DNA of 64,000 bases. Origin: Algorimicrobium echini (GTDB lineage: Bacteria; Bacteroidota; Bacteroidia; Flavobacteriales; Flavobacteriaceae). Under the pieces are notes generated by a model. The model searched no databases and was not told the DNA's origin. It worked only from the letters and a program-made list of their open reading frames with translations. The stretch lies in contig NZ_FOVN01000001.1 of NCBI RefSeq assembly GCF_900115185.1, positions 1,116,001-1,180,000 on the forward strand, given 5' to 3'. Shown here piece by piece: positions 18,263-27,830 of this stretch; position 1 is the first letter of the stretch, and each line of letters begins with the position of its first letter. A program made the translations under genes and the position numbers.

Positions 18263-18664
18263 CTATTTTTTGTCTTTCTTTTTAGGTTTAAACCGAAAGG
18301 CATCATTAAATTCTTTCTTTATTTTCTCTAATGCTCTGTCAGCTTCTAAACGGGATCTAAAATTTCCAGCCCAAACCTTATAATTGGGGGTTTCATATAC
18401 AAGAAGTGATGGTATTTTTTCAAATTTTGCTTCAAAATTTGATTTTGCCTTTTCGGCACCTGTTCGGTCACCCGAGAAGATTTGAATTTTATAACGATTA
18501 GAATCACTGTCTGAACCGTTCATTTCCTTCTTTAATGCCAATAAAGTTTCCAATTCAGGTGCTTGATTGATGGTGATGGAGCCTTGTTGTGCATAAAATT
18601 CATTAGCACTAAAGAGTAGGCTTAATATTAATATGGTCTTGGTATATCTGCTCAATAAATTCAT
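18263..18664 (-). CDS. SPOR-domain periplasmic protein (paralog 1)
   Basis: A 133-residue secreted protein with a signal peptide ending near EFYAQQ and a C-terminal SPOR domain (YKIQIFSGDRTGA, NYKVWAGNFRSRLEADRAL, FRFKPKKKDKK). The start is the ATG for MNLLSRYTK at 18664; the longer TTG opening at 18670 is not needed. It is the upstream member of the tandem SPOR pair and is divergent from the respiratory operon. It likely binds peptidoglycan in the periplasm; the precise role is unknown. Confidence 0.85.
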   Translation of the reverse strand: MNLLSRYTKTILILSLLFSANEFYAQQGSITINQAPELETLLALKKEMNGSDSDSNRYKIQIFSGDRTGAEKAKSNFEAKFEKIPSLLVYETPNYKVWAGNFRSRLEADRALEKIKKEFNDAFRFKPKKKDKK

Positions 18665-18759
18665 TTTCAATAGTATTTGTCACAAATGTAAAAGATTATA
18701 ACTTAAAAGTAGTTGGTTTTATTATTTAGAATTTCTCTAAATTAGCAATTAACAGTTCT

Positions 18760-18791
18760 GTAACATTTCTAAAATCGACTTTAAATGTTAC
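18760..18791. promoter_or_regulatory. Inverted-repeat operator over the act-cox promoter
   Basis: GTAACATTT (18760-18768) and AAATGTTAC (18783-18791) form a perfect 9-bp inverted repeat with a 14-bp spacer. Its left arm covers the -33 position and its right arm overlaps the -7 element. The arm centres are 23 bp apart, about two helical turns, which fits a dimeric regulator. Confidence 0.55.
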
Positions 18792-18796
18792 TTTTG
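18766..18796 (+). promoter_or_regulatory. Promoter of the actABCDEF-coxBA operon
   Basis: TTTC (18766-18769, one mismatch to TTTG), 19 bp, then TACTTTTG (18789-18796), a full TAnnTTTG match. It leaves an untranslated leader of about 80 bases before the actA ATG. Confidence 0.65.
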
Positions 18797-18879
18797 CGAG
18801 AGATTTTATTATTGTATTTTTTTTCTTTTGTTAATTGAAAAAATCATACCAAAGTTTAGAAGTTAATTCAACCAATAAT

Positions 18880-20172
18880 ATGAAACAGGTGAATCACCGA
18901 AAATTAGGCAAGAACATTTTACGTTTAAGTTTAGTTATTTTATTAGCATTTTCAACGTCACTTTCGGCTCAAGAAGGTGATCCAGCAAACGGTAAATCTT
19001 TATTTAATGCCAACTGTGCTGCTTGTCATAAGCTAGACAAGAAGATGACAGGTCCAGCGCTACGTAATGTAGAGCAACGTTTGTCTGACGATGAAGGTTT
19101 GGATAGAGAATGGTTGCATTCTTGGATTCGTAACAGTTCGTCTATGATTAAAGCGGGCGATGCGTATGCTAATAAAATATTTAACGAATATGGCGGTGCT
19201 GCTATGACAGCGTTTCCACAGTTATCAGATCAAGATATTAATGACATTTTAGCTTATACTGCTGAAGAGGCTCCAGCAGCACCAGTTGGTGTGCAGGCTG
19301 TAGTTGCTGATGGAGGCGGTTCGGATGGATCTAGTATGTCTAACAAAATTATTTTGGGTGCTTTAACAGTTCTTTTTGCATTATTGGCAATGGCGCTTGT
19401 TTTAGTAAGACAAACATTAAATCGTTTTGCAGAAGCAAAAGGTGTAGATGTTTCTGAAACTAAAGGAACGCCAATTTGGAAAGCATTTATTCAAAATCAA
19501 TTTTTAGTATTGGTATCCGTAATCATCCTATTATTGGCTAGTGGGTACTTTGTTTACGGCTACTTTATGCAAGTAGGAGTTGATCAAGGATATCAGCCAG
19601 TACAACCAATACATTATTCGCACAAAATTCATGCAGGTGATAATGGTATTGATTGTAAATACTGTCACTCATCAGCACGTGTCAGTAAGCACTCGGGAAT
19701 ACCGTCGTTAAATGTTTGTATGAATTGTCATAAATCTATTTATGAAGTATCTCCAGAAACAGCTACAGAAGAATATAGCAAAGAATTTTACGATGGTGAA
19801 ATTAAGAAATTATATGCGGCTGTAGGTTGGGATGATGCAGAACAAAAATATACAGGTGAAACTCAACCGGTTAAATGGGTTCGCATACATAACTTACCAG
19901 ACTTTGCATACTTTAACCACTCGCAACATGTTTCAGTTGCTGGTATTGAATGTCAAACATGTCATGGTCCAGTAGAGGAAATGGAGATAATGTATCAGCA
20001 CGCATCGTTAACTATGGGCTGGTGTATTAACTGTCATAGAGAAACAAATGTTAAGGTAGAAGATAACGCTTACTATACGAAAATTCATGAAGAATTATCT
20101 AAAAAGTATGGCGTAGACAAGTTAACAGCTGCTCAAATGGGTGGTCTGGAATGTGGTAAGTGTCACTATTAA
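18880..20172 (+). CDS. actA: Alternative complex III multiheme cytochrome ActA
   Basis: A 430-residue c-type cytochrome, the periplasmic electron-relay subunit of alternative complex III (quinol:cytochrome c/oxidase oxidoreductase). Six CxxCH sites are seen: CAACH near residue 46 in an N-terminal monoheme cytochrome c domain, then after two transmembrane helices (about 150-175 and 200-225) CKYCH, CMNCH, CQTCH, CINCH and CGKCH (about 259 to 429) in a cytochrome c7/c3-like domain. A signal peptide precedes AQEGDPANG. The start is the ATG at 18880; the frame stays open to a TTG at 18835 but that would spoil the signal peptide. It is the first gene of the operon. Confidence 0.93.
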   Translation: MKQVNHRKLGKNILRLSLVILLAFSTSLSAQEGDPANGKSLFNANCAACHKLDKKMTGPALRNVEQRLSDDEGLDREWLHSWIRNSSSMIKAGDAYANKIFNEYGGAAMTAFPQLSDQDINDILAYTAEEAPAAPVGVQAVVADGGGSDGSSMSNKIILGALTVLFALLAMALVLVRQTLNRFAEAKGVDVSETKGTPIWKAFIQNQFLVLVSVIILLLASGYFVYGYFMQVGVDQGYQPVQPIHYSHKIHAGDNGIDCKYCHSSARVSKHSGIPSLNVCMNCHKSIYEVSPETATEEYSKEFYDGEIKKLYAAVGWDDAEQKYTGETQPVKWVRIHNLPDFAYFNHSQHVSVAGIECQTCHGPVEEMEIMYQHASLTMGWCINCHRETNVKVEDNAYYTKIHEELSKKYGVDKLTAAQMGGLECGKCHY

Positions 20173-20299
20173 ACCAAACGTTTAAGAGTTGCCATGAAAA
20201 TGGGAGTCGCACACATTACCATAAAAGCATAAATTAAATCTCTTGAAAAGGATTTAAAACTTTAAATTAATTAATTAAGAAGTAATTCAATTATATAAT

Positions 20300-23200
20300 A
20301 TGTCATCAAACAAGAAATACTGGAAAAGTGTTGAAGAGCTAAACGAGAATAGCTCAATTGTTGAGACGCTAAAACAAAACGAATTTGTTGAAGAAATTCC
20401 TACTGACGAGTTTTTAGGAAATAAAGAATCGTTAGAAAGTTCGAAAACAACACGTCGTGATTTCTTAAAATATGTTGGTTTTAGTACAGCTGCTGCATCA
20501 TTAGCTGCTTGCGAAGGACCAGTTGTTAAGTCAATACCTTATGTAGTGCAACCCGAGGAAATTACTCCTGGTGTAGCAAATTACTATGCAACTACTATTG
20601 CAGATGGTTATGACTATGCGTCTGTTTTAGTAAAAACTCGTGAAGGTCGCCCAATTAAAATTGAAAACAACACATTAGCAGCTACCAATGGTCATGCAAA
20701 TGCTAGAGTGAATGCTTCTGTTTTAGGGTTGTACGACAGCATGCGAATTCAAGGTCCTATGAAGGCAGGAGAACCTATTTCATGGAGTGAATTTGATGCC
20801 GAAGTTGGCCAAAAGTTAGCTAGTGTTAGTAGTTCAGGAAAAGCTATTGTTTTATTAACGCAAACATATGCAAGCCCATCAACCTCTAAATTAGTTAGTG
20901 AGTTTAAAGCTAAATTCGGGAATGTTCGTCATGTACAATACGACGCGATTTCTGAATCAGCGGCTCTAGATGCTTACGAGGCAAATTATGGCGAACGTGG
21001 TTTAGCAAATTATGATTTTGCAAAAGCGATGACAATCGTTTCTTTTGGAGCAGATTTTCTAGGGGATTGGCAAGGTGGCGGATTTGATTCTGGTTATGCC
21101 AAAAATAAAATCCCAACCAATGGCAAAATGTCACGCCACATTCAGTTTGAATCAAATATGTCTTTAACTGGAGCTAATGCAGATAAACGTGTTTCTTTAA
21201 CACCTAGTCAACAAAAAGTAGCTCTAGCTAAATTATATAGTGCTGTGGTTGGTGGTTCCGTTTCAGGTGAATTGCCACAACATATTGAAGAAGCTGTGCA
21301 GAAAGCAGCCTCTCAATTAAAAAAGGCAGGTAGTAAAGGTGTGGTAGTAACCGGTATTCAAGATGTGAATGCTCAAACAGTTGTTTTGGCAATTAATTCG
21401 CATTTAAATAGTCAAGCATTCGACCCAGAAACACCTATAAAAATAAGACAAGGAAATGATAAGGAAGTTATGACTTTAGTTGCTGATATGAAAGCAGGTA
21501 AAGTAGGAGCTATCCTTATGAGTGGTGTTAATCCACTATATACTTTACCAAATGCTGGAGATTTCTCTGAAGGGTTAAAACAAACAGATTTATCTGTTGC
21601 TTTTACAATGAAAGCAGATGAAACAGCATTGGAAACCGAATATCAAGCAGCTGTACCTCACTATTTAGAATCTTGGGGTGATGTTGAATTGAAAAAAGGT
21701 CATTTTGCATTAACGCAGCCTACCATCCGTCCTTTATTTGATACGCGTCAGTTTCAAGAGACCTTATTAAAGTTAACGGATAATAATTTATCTTATCATG
21801 ATTATTTAAAGCAAACTTGGACTGCTAGTATTTTAGGTAATACGTCATTTAGCCAAGCTTTACATGATGGTATGTATGTTTCTGGTTCTGCTGCTGCAGA
21901 TGCAATGCAAACAACGACAACTTCAACCACTTCCGAAGAAGATAAAAAAACTTGGGTAGGTGGTATCATTGAAGATGTTGCAGAAGGAGTTGGCTTAAAA
22001 GATAAGGAAGATAGTGCAACAACAACGACAACTACTTCTAATAGTGTTGCTGCAGCACCTGTGGCAATATCAGCTGGCGATGCAGCAAGAAAACTAGGAG
22101 CAACAGCTACATCTAATGGTTTAGAGTTAGCCTTATATTCAAAAACAGCAATGGGTGACGGTCAGCAAGCTAATAACCCATGGTTGCAAGAAATGCCAGA
22201 TCCAATTACAAGAACAACATGGGATAATTATGTAACCGTTTCTCAAGCAGATGCTAAAGAGTTAGGTATTAAAAATTGGCATGTTGCTGATGGTGGTCTA
22301 AACGGAAGTGTGGTAGAATTAGCTGTAAACGGTGTTACCGTAACGGCTCCAGTTATCATACAACCAGGCCAAGCAAAAGGATCTATTGGATTAGCATTTG
22401 GTTATGGTCGTAGAGCTGGTTTAAAAGAAGAAATGCAAACTGGTGTTAATGCCTATCCGTTATATATGGATTTTAATCCAACACCTGGAAATGTATCTCT
22501 GACTGTCGTTGGTGGTGAACATGAGTTTGCTTGTGTACAACTGCATAATACTTTAATGGGTCGTGGCGATATTATTAAAGAAACAACATTAGAAATCTTT
22601 AACACTAAAGATAAAAAACACTGGAATGCCATACCTGTGGTATCCTTAAATCATCAAGAAACTCCAGTTACATCACCAGAAGTGGATTTATGGGATGAAT
22701 TTGATCGATCAATTGGTCATCATTTCAATTTATCAATCGACTTGAATGCTTGTACAGGCTGTGGTGCTTGTGTGATTGCTTGTCATGCAGAAAATAATGT
22801 TCCTGTAGTTGGTAAAGAAGAAATTCGCCGTAGCCGTGATATGCATTGGTTACGTATTGATAGGTATTATTCATCTGAAGACACATTTGCTGGTGATAAT
22901 TCTAAAAAAGAAGAAACAAAAGGATTAGCAATTATTGATGCATTTGATGAAATGGAAACTGCAGCGGCCAATCCGCAAGTAGCTTTCCAACCAGTTATGT
23001 GTCAGCATTGTAATCACGCACCTTGTGAGACTGTTTGTCCAGTTGCCGCAACATCGCATGGTCGTCAAGGTCAGAACCATATGGCTTATAACCGTTGTGT
23101 TGGAACACGTTACTGTGCTAATAACTGTCCTTATAAAGTTCGTCGTTTTAACTGGTTTTTATACAACAAAAATGATGAATTTGACTATCATATGAATGAT

Positions 23201-23524
23201 GATCTTGGTCGCATGGTATTAAATCCAGATGTTACTGTACGCTCACGTGGTGTCATGGAAAAATGTTCTATGTGTATTCAAAAAACACAGAAAACCATTT
23301 TAGATGCAAAACGTGATGGTCGCGTTATTAAAGACGGTGAATTCCAAACAGCATGTTCCGCAGCATGTGGAAGTGGCGCTATGGTTTTCGGAGACGTTAA
23401 CGATAAAGACAGTCAAGTTGCAAAACTTAAAGAAGATAATCGTATGTATCACTTGTTAGAGCACGTAGGAACAAAACCAAACGTGATGTATCATACTAAA
23501 GTGAGAAATACAACCGAAGCATAA
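20300..23524 (+). CDS. actB: Alternative complex III iron-sulfur subunit ActB
   Basis: A 1074-residue fusion of a molybdopterin-oxidoreductase-like domain (no cofactor expected in this family) and a C-terminal ferredoxin-type domain. A twin-arginine motif (TTRRDFLKY, about residue 51) followed by ASLAAC points to Tat export and lipid attachment. Cluster ligands lie in CTGCGACVIACH, CQHCNHAPCETVC, CVGTRYCANNC and CSMCIQ. A threonine/alanine-rich linker sits around residues 535-590. ActB passes electrons from the quinol site of ActC to ActA hemes. A 127-bp gap separates it from actA; nothing recognisable lies there. Confidence 0.95.
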   Translation: MSSNKKYWKSVEELNENSSIVETLKQNEFVEEIPTDEFLGNKESLESSKTTRRDFLKYVGFSTAAASLAACEGPVVKSIPYVVQPEEITPGVANYYATTIADGYDYASVLVKTREGRPIKIENNTLAATNGHANARVNASVLGLYDSMRIQGPMKAGEPISWSEFDAEVGQKLASVSSSGKAIVLLTQTYASPSTSKLVSEFKAKFGNVRHVQYDAISESAALDAYEANYGERGLANYDFAKAMTIVSFGADFLGDWQGGGFDSGYAKNKIPTNGKMSRHIQFESNMSLTGANADKRVSLTPSQQKVALAKLYSAVVGGSVSGELPQHIEEAVQKAASQLKKAGSKGVVVTGIQDVNAQTVVLAINSHLNSQAFDPETPIKIRQGNDKEVMTLVADMKAGKVGAILMSGVNPLYTLPNAGDFSEGLKQTDLSVAFTMKADETALETEYQAAVPHYLESWGDVELKKGHFALTQPTIRPLFDTRQFQETLLKLTDNNLSYHDYLKQTWTASILGNTSFSQALHDGMYVSGSAAADAMQTTTTSTTSEEDKKTWVGGIIEDVAEGVGLKDKEDSATTTTTTSNSVAAAPVAISAGDAARKLGATATSNGLELALYSKTAMGDGQQANNPWLQEMPDPITRTTWDNYVTVSQADAKELGIKNWHVADGGLNGSVVELAVNGVTVTAPVIIQPGQAKGSIGLAFGYGRRAGLKEEMQTGVNAYPLYMDFNPTPGNVSLTVVGGEHEFACVQLHNTLMGRGDIIKETTLEIFNTKDKKHWNAIPVVSLNHQETPVTSPEVDLWDEFDRSIGHHFNLSIDLNACTGCGACVIACHAENNVPVVGKEEIRRSRDMHWLRIDRYYSSEDTFAGDNSKKEETKGLAIIDAFDEMETAAANPQVAFQPVMCQHCNHAPCETVCPVAATSHGRQGQNHMAYNRCVGTRYCANNCPYKVRRFNWFLYNKNDEFDYHMNDDLGRMVLNPDVTVRSRGVMEKCSMCIQKTQKTILDAKRDGRVIKDGEFQTACSAACGSGAMVFGDVNDKDSQVAKLKEDNRMYHLLEHVGTKPNVMYHTKVRNTTEA

Positions 23525-23558
23525 TAAAACGAATTAAGAAAATAATTATAAAAGGATT

Positions 23559-25298
23559 ATGGCGTCTCATTACGAAGCACCTATTAGAAGACCTTTAGTT
23601 ACAGGCGAAAAATCATATCACGATGTATCTGTTGATGTGGCAAGACCTGTAGAAGGTAAGGCAAACAAATCTTGGTGGATTGTATTTTCTATCGCACTTA
23701 TCGCTTTCCTTTGGGGAGTAGGGTGTATTATTTATACAGTATCTACAGGTATTGGAACTTGGGGTTTAAATAAAACCGTAGGTTGGGCTTGGGATATTAC
23801 TAACTTCGTTTGGTGGGTTGGTATTGGTCACGCAGGAACATTAATTTCTGCAGTACTATTATTATTCCGTCAAAAATGGAGAATGGCAATTAACCGTTCT
23901 GCAGAAGCAATGACAATTTTCTCTGTTGTTCAAGCAGGTTTATTTCCAATTATACACATGGGTCGTCCATGGTTGGCATATTGGGTATTACCAATTCCAA
24001 ACCAATTTGGTTCGCTATGGGTAAACTTTAACTCGCCATTACTTTGGGATGTATTTGCTATTTCAACGTATTTATCCGTATCCTTGGTATTCTGGTGGAC
24101 AGGATTACTTCCAGATTTTGCCATGATACGTGATCGTGCCGTTAAGCCATTTCAAAAGAAAATTTATTCCTTATTGAGTTTTGGTTGGACAGGTCGAGCA
24201 AAGGATTGGCAACGTTTTGAGGAAGTATCTTTGGTACTTGCTGGTTTAGCAACACCTTTAGTACTTTCTGTACATACCATTGTATCTTTTGACTTTGCCA
24301 CATCAGTAATACCAGGTTGGCATACAACCATTTTCCCTCCTTACTTTGTTGCAGGTGCAATTTTCTCTGGCTTTGCTATGGTAAACACCTTGTTAATCAT
24401 CATGCGTAAAGTATGTAGTTTAGAAGATTATATTACGGTTCAGCATATTGAGTTAATGAACATCGTTATCATGCTTACAGGATCTATTGTAGGTGTGGCT
24501 TATATTACAGAGCTATTTATTGCTTGGTATTCTGGTGTTGAATATGAACAATATGCATTCTTAAACAGAGCAACAGGACCTTATTGGTGGGCTTATCTTT
24601 TAATGATGAGTTGTAACGTGTTCTCACCACAATTCATGTGGTTTAAGAAATTACGAACCAGTATTATGTTTTCATTCTTTATTTCCATAGTCGTAAATAT
24701 TGGTATGTGGTTTGAGCGTTTTGTAATTATTGTAACTTCATTACACCGTGATTACTTACCGTCATCTTGGACTATGTTCTCACCAACATTTGTAGACATT
24801 GGAATCTTTATTGGAACAATTGGTTTCTTCTTTGTGTTATTCTTATTATATGCAAGAACATTCCCAGTAATAGCACAAGCTGAAGTAAAAACAATATTAA
24901 AATCTTCAGGTGAGCGTTACAAAAACATTAGAGAGCGTGGAGATAGTTTAGCTGGAACTGGAGCAGATGCTAGAACATCTGGTGTATTAGCAGCTAAACC
25001 AGCACAACCTATAACAACTCCTACTGTAGACCACTCTGAAAAGACAAATAATTTATTAGAAAGTATCGGTAAGTTTGATCCAGCAGTACAAACAGCTGAC
25101 GATCTTCAGAAAATTAATGGTATTGGACCAAAAATGGAAGACGTATTGAATAGTATTGGAATTTTCACTTACCTACAAGTTAGTAGAATGACGAAAAAAG
25201 AATACGATTTGTTAGACGAAATTACGGGTTCTTTCCCTGGAAGAGCAGAACGTGATGATTGGTCTGGACAAGCTAACCAAATAATAAACGAAGCGTAG
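23559..25298 (+). CDS. actC: Alternative complex III NrfD-like subunit ActC with C-terminal HhH domain
   Basis: A 579-residue NrfD/PsrC-type membrane subunit with about ten helices (to roughly residue 440) that forms a quinol-oxidation site next to ActB. WDITNFVWWVGIGHAGTLIS and WSINFNSPLLWD-like segments (seen as WVNFNSPLLWDVF) are typical. After the last helix a flexible linker (about 455-515) leads to a separate soluble helix-hairpin-helix module: DDLQKINGIGPKMEDVLNS and a second helical pair to the C-terminus. That module is a fold usually found in nucleic-acid-binding or ribosomal-type proteins, and its role here is unknown. Confidence 0.93.
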   Translation: MASHYEAPIRRPLVTGEKSYHDVSVDVARPVEGKANKSWWIVFSIALIAFLWGVGCIIYTVSTGIGTWGLNKTVGWAWDITNFVWWVGIGHAGTLISAVLLLFRQKWRMAINRSAEAMTIFSVVQAGLFPIIHMGRPWLAYWVLPIPNQFGSLWVNFNSPLLWDVFAISTYLSVSLVFWWTGLLPDFAMIRDRAVKPFQKKIYSLLSFGWTGRAKDWQRFEEVSLVLAGLATPLVLSVHTIVSFDFATSVIPGWHTTIFPPYFVAGAIFSGFAMVNTLLIIMRKVCSLEDYITVQHIELMNIVIMLTGSIVGVAYITELFIAWYSGVEYEQYAFLNRATGPYWWAYLLMMSCNVFSPQFMWFKKLRTSIMFSFFISIVVNIGMWFERFVIIVTSLHRDYLPSSWTMFSPTFVDIGIFIGTIGFFFVLFLLYARTFPVIAQAEVKTILKSSGERYKNIRERGDSLAGTGADARTSGVLAAKPAQPITTPTVDHSEKTNNLLESIGKFDPAVQTADDLQKINGIGPKMEDVLNSIGIFTYLQVSRMTKKEYDLLDEITGSFPGRAERDDWSGQANQIINEA

Positions 25299-25301
25299 AT
25301 A

Positions 25302-25838
25302 ATGGAAACATCAAAAGTAATTCACGCTATTTATACAGATGACGATGTATTAATGTCAGCTGTTAAAAGAGTTAAAGCTGAAAAGCATCATATAGAAGAA
25401 ATCTTCACGCCCTTTCCTGTTCACGGACTAGATAAGGCTATGGGATTAGCACCGACACGTTTAGCTATAACATCATTTATATACGGCTGTATAGGTTTAA
25501 CAGTAGCCATCGTAATGATGAATTTTATTATGATTGAAGATTGGCCGCAAGACATTGGTGGTAAACCTAGCTTTAGCTATCTTGAAAATATGCCAGCATT
25601 TGTGCCAATTATGTTTGAGTTAACGGTGTTTTTTGCCGCTCACTTAATGGTAATTACCTTTTACTTACGCAGTAGAATGTGGCCATTTAAAAAAGCCGAG
25701 AATCCCGACCCAAGAACTACTGATGATCATTTCTTAATGGAAATTGCTATTCATAATAATCAACTTGAATTAGAAAATTTACTTAAAGAAACTGGTGCAG
25801 TTGAAATTAATATTGTTGAAAAAGAAGAAGCACATTAA
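25302..25838 (+). CDS. actD: Alternative complex III subunit ActD (DUF3341)
   Basis: A 178-residue membrane protein of the DUF3341 family. The cytoplasmic N-terminus (VIHAIYTDDDVLMSAVKRVK) is followed by FTPFPVHGLDKAMGLAPTRL, the motif typical of ActD, then two transmembrane helices around residues 48-75 and 100-120. ActD packs against ActC in the complex and stabilises it. It starts 3 bases after the actC stop, and its end is immediately followed by actE, so translation is probably coupled. Confidence 0.92.
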   Translation: METSKVIHAIYTDDDVLMSAVKRVKAEKHHIEEIFTPFPVHGLDKAMGLAPTRLAITSFIYGCIGLTVAIVMMNFIMIEDWPQDIGGKPSFSYLENMPAFVPIMFELTVFFAAHLMVITFYLRSRMWPFKKAENPDPRTTDDHFLMEIAIHNNQLELENLLKETGAVEINIVEKEEAH

Positions 25839-25839
25839 T

Positions 25840-26397
25840 ATGAAGGCCTTAATAAAAATAACCATTATAGCATTAGTATTAGTATCGGTTGTGTCTTGTA
25901 ATAAAGATTCAAGTCGTAACTACCAATACATGCCAAACATGTATGAGTCTGTTGGCTATGAAACATACTCTGAAACAGAAGCTTTTAGAAACGGTGTGGA
26001 AGCTCAATTACCTGCAGAAGGATCTGTAGCAAGAGGTCATATTCCGTTCGATATTGACGATACACTAGAAGGTTACAATTTAGCTAAAACCACGTTAACT
26101 AATAAATTAGATTCTACTCAAATAGATTCTGCTAGAGGTAAAGAATTATATGACATTTATTGTGGTATCTGTCATGGACCAAAAGGCGATGGACAAGGGA
26201 ATTTAGTGAAGCGTGAGAAAATTTTAGGTATCCCAAGCTATGCAGATGTTGGTAGAGCAATTACTGCAGGAAGTATTTATCATACTATATATTATGGTAA
26301 AAATGCCATGGGCTCTTATGCTAATCAGCTAAATGAAGAAGAGCGTTGGCAAGTAACAGCTTATGTTTTAGAGTTAAAAGCCAATTTAGAAAAATAA
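25840..26397 (+). CDS. actE: Alternative complex III monoheme cytochrome ActE
   Basis: A 185-residue lipoprotein with the lipobox in VSVVSCNKD and one heme site, CGICHGPKGDG, in a class I cytochrome c domain (about residues 95-185); the methionine in GKNAMGSY is a plausible axial ligand. ActE relays electrons toward the terminal oxidase. The start is the ATG for MKALIKI at 25840, one base after the actD stop; the open frame reaches 45 bases further upstream into actD but lacks a sensible signal there. Confidence 0.93.
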   Translation: MKALIKITIIALVLVSVVSCNKDSSRNYQYMPNMYESVGYETYSETEAFRNGVEAQLPAEGSVARGHIPFDIDDTLEGYNLAKTTLTNKLDSTQIDSARGKELYDIYCGICHGPKGDGQGNLVKREKILGIPSYADVGRAITAGSIYHTIYYGKNAMGSYANQLNEEERWQVTAYVLELKANLEK

Positions 26398-26421
26398 GAT
26401 AGATAAAGATTATATATAGAT

Positions 26422-27804
26422 ATGTACACATTCTCAAATAGATTAAAGACATTTTCTATTGCCCTAATAATAATTGGAGCAATAGGTGTTGTTTATGGTT
26501 TTATGACATCTCATAAATCTTTTGAAGACGTTGAAACCATGCTAGCAGCTGAAGCTTCTCATGGTGGAGGCCATGAAACAGAAACCAAAGCACATGTTGT
26601 AGCTGGTGACACAGAACATGCAGACAATAGTCATGATGCTAATGCACATGATGCTCTTGCAGATACAGAACATCATGTAGATGATCATACAAAGCATGTG
26701 GAGCATGTACAACACCAAATAGCAAATAGACCATGGTCGGCTTTATATGTTGCAGCATTTTTCTTTTTCATGATTGCATTAGGTGTTTTAGCATTCTATG
26801 CCATTCAGTTTGCCGCACAAGCAGGATGGTCACCAGTTTTGTTCAGAGTTATGGAAGGTATTACAGCCTACGTCTTACCAGGCGCATTAATAGTATTGGC
26901 TATAGCTGTAGCATCTGGAACCATAGGACATTACAATCTATTTGTTTGGATGGATCCTGATGTTGTAGCTCATGATAAATTAATCCAAGGAAAAGCAGGT
27001 TATTTAAATTTGACTTGGTTTATTATTAGAGGATTAATTTTCATTGCTGGCTGGAGTTTATACAGACATTTTGCACGTAAATTCTCAATTGCTCAAGATA
27101 ATGCTGATGTTAATGATAACCGTAACTTTAAAAAATCATTTCGTATAGCTGCTGCATTTTTAGTGTTTTACATATACACAGAGTCCATTATGTCTTGGGA
27201 CTGGATTATGAGTGTAGATCCTCACTGGTTTAGTACATTATTTGGTTGGTATGTGTTTGCAAGTATGTTTGTAAGTGGTATTACGGTTATAGCTTTAGTA
27301 ACTATTTACTTAAAGTCTAAAGGTTTATTACCATTTGTTAATAATAGTCATTTACATGATTTAGCTAAATTTATGTTTGGTATTAGTATTTTCTGGACGT
27401 ATTTATGGTTTTCTCAATTCATGTTGATTTGGTATTCAAACATTCCAGAAGAGGTTACCTATTTTGTAACACGTTTTCAGGATTACCAATTACCATTTTT
27501 AGGTATGGTAGTTATGAACTTTGTTTTCCCATTATTACTATTAATGAATAGTGATTATAAGCGAATCCCTTGGTTTATTGTTATGGCAGGTATCGTTATA
27601 TTATGTGGTCATTATATTGATATTTTCAACATGATTATGCCTGCAACAGTTGGCGACAGATGGTTTATTGGTATACCTGAAATAAGTGCTATTTTACTAT
27701 TTGCTGGTCTGTTTATCTTTGTGGCATTTACAGCACTAACCAAAGCACCACTATTAGCTAAAGGAAATCCATTTATTAAAGAAAGTGAGCATTTTCATTA
27801 TTAA
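26422..27804 (+). CDS. actF: Alternative complex III NrfD-like subunit ActF
   Basis: A 460-residue membrane protein, the second NrfD-like subunit of alternative complex III. One N-terminal helix (about residues 13-28) is followed by a His-rich soluble stretch (GHETETKAHVV... through HVEHVQHQ, about residues 45-98). About nine more helices follow, with conserved SIMSWDWIMSVDPHWFSTLFGWY and FWTYLWFSQFMLIWYSNIPEE. The His-rich stretch could bind a metal, but this is inference. It is followed 26 bp later by coxB. Confidence 0.92.
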   Translation: MYTFSNRLKTFSIALIIIGAIGVVYGFMTSHKSFEDVETMLAAEASHGGGHETETKAHVVAGDTEHADNSHDANAHDALADTEHHVDDHTKHVEHVQHQIANRPWSALYVAAFFFFMIALGVLAFYAIQFAAQAGWSPVLFRVMEGITAYVLPGALIVLAIAVASGTIGHYNLFVWMDPDVVAHDKLIQGKAGYLNLTWFIIRGLIFIAGWSLYRHFARKFSIAQDNADVNDNRNFKKSFRIAAAFLVFYIYTESIMSWDWIMSVDPHWFSTLFGWYVFASMFVSGITVIALVTIYLKSKGLLPFVNNSHLHDLAKFMFGISIFWTYLWFSQFMLIWYSNIPEEVTYFVTRFQDYQLPFLGMVVMNFVFPLLLLMNSDYKRIPWFIVMAGIVILCGHYIDIFNMIMPATVGDRWFIGIPEISAILLFAGLFIFVAFTALTKAPLLAKGNPFIKESEHFHY

Positions 27805-27830
27805 AAATTAATTAAAGTAGAGAAGAGACA

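Noticed and set aside
18835-18879. Upstream TTG start for actA
   Set aside because: It would add 15 residues in front of a good signal peptide; the ATG at 18880 gives the normal form.
20173-20299. A gene or separate promoter between actA and actB
   Set aside because: No open frame of note and no TAnnTTTG element; it is treated as an intra-operon spacer.
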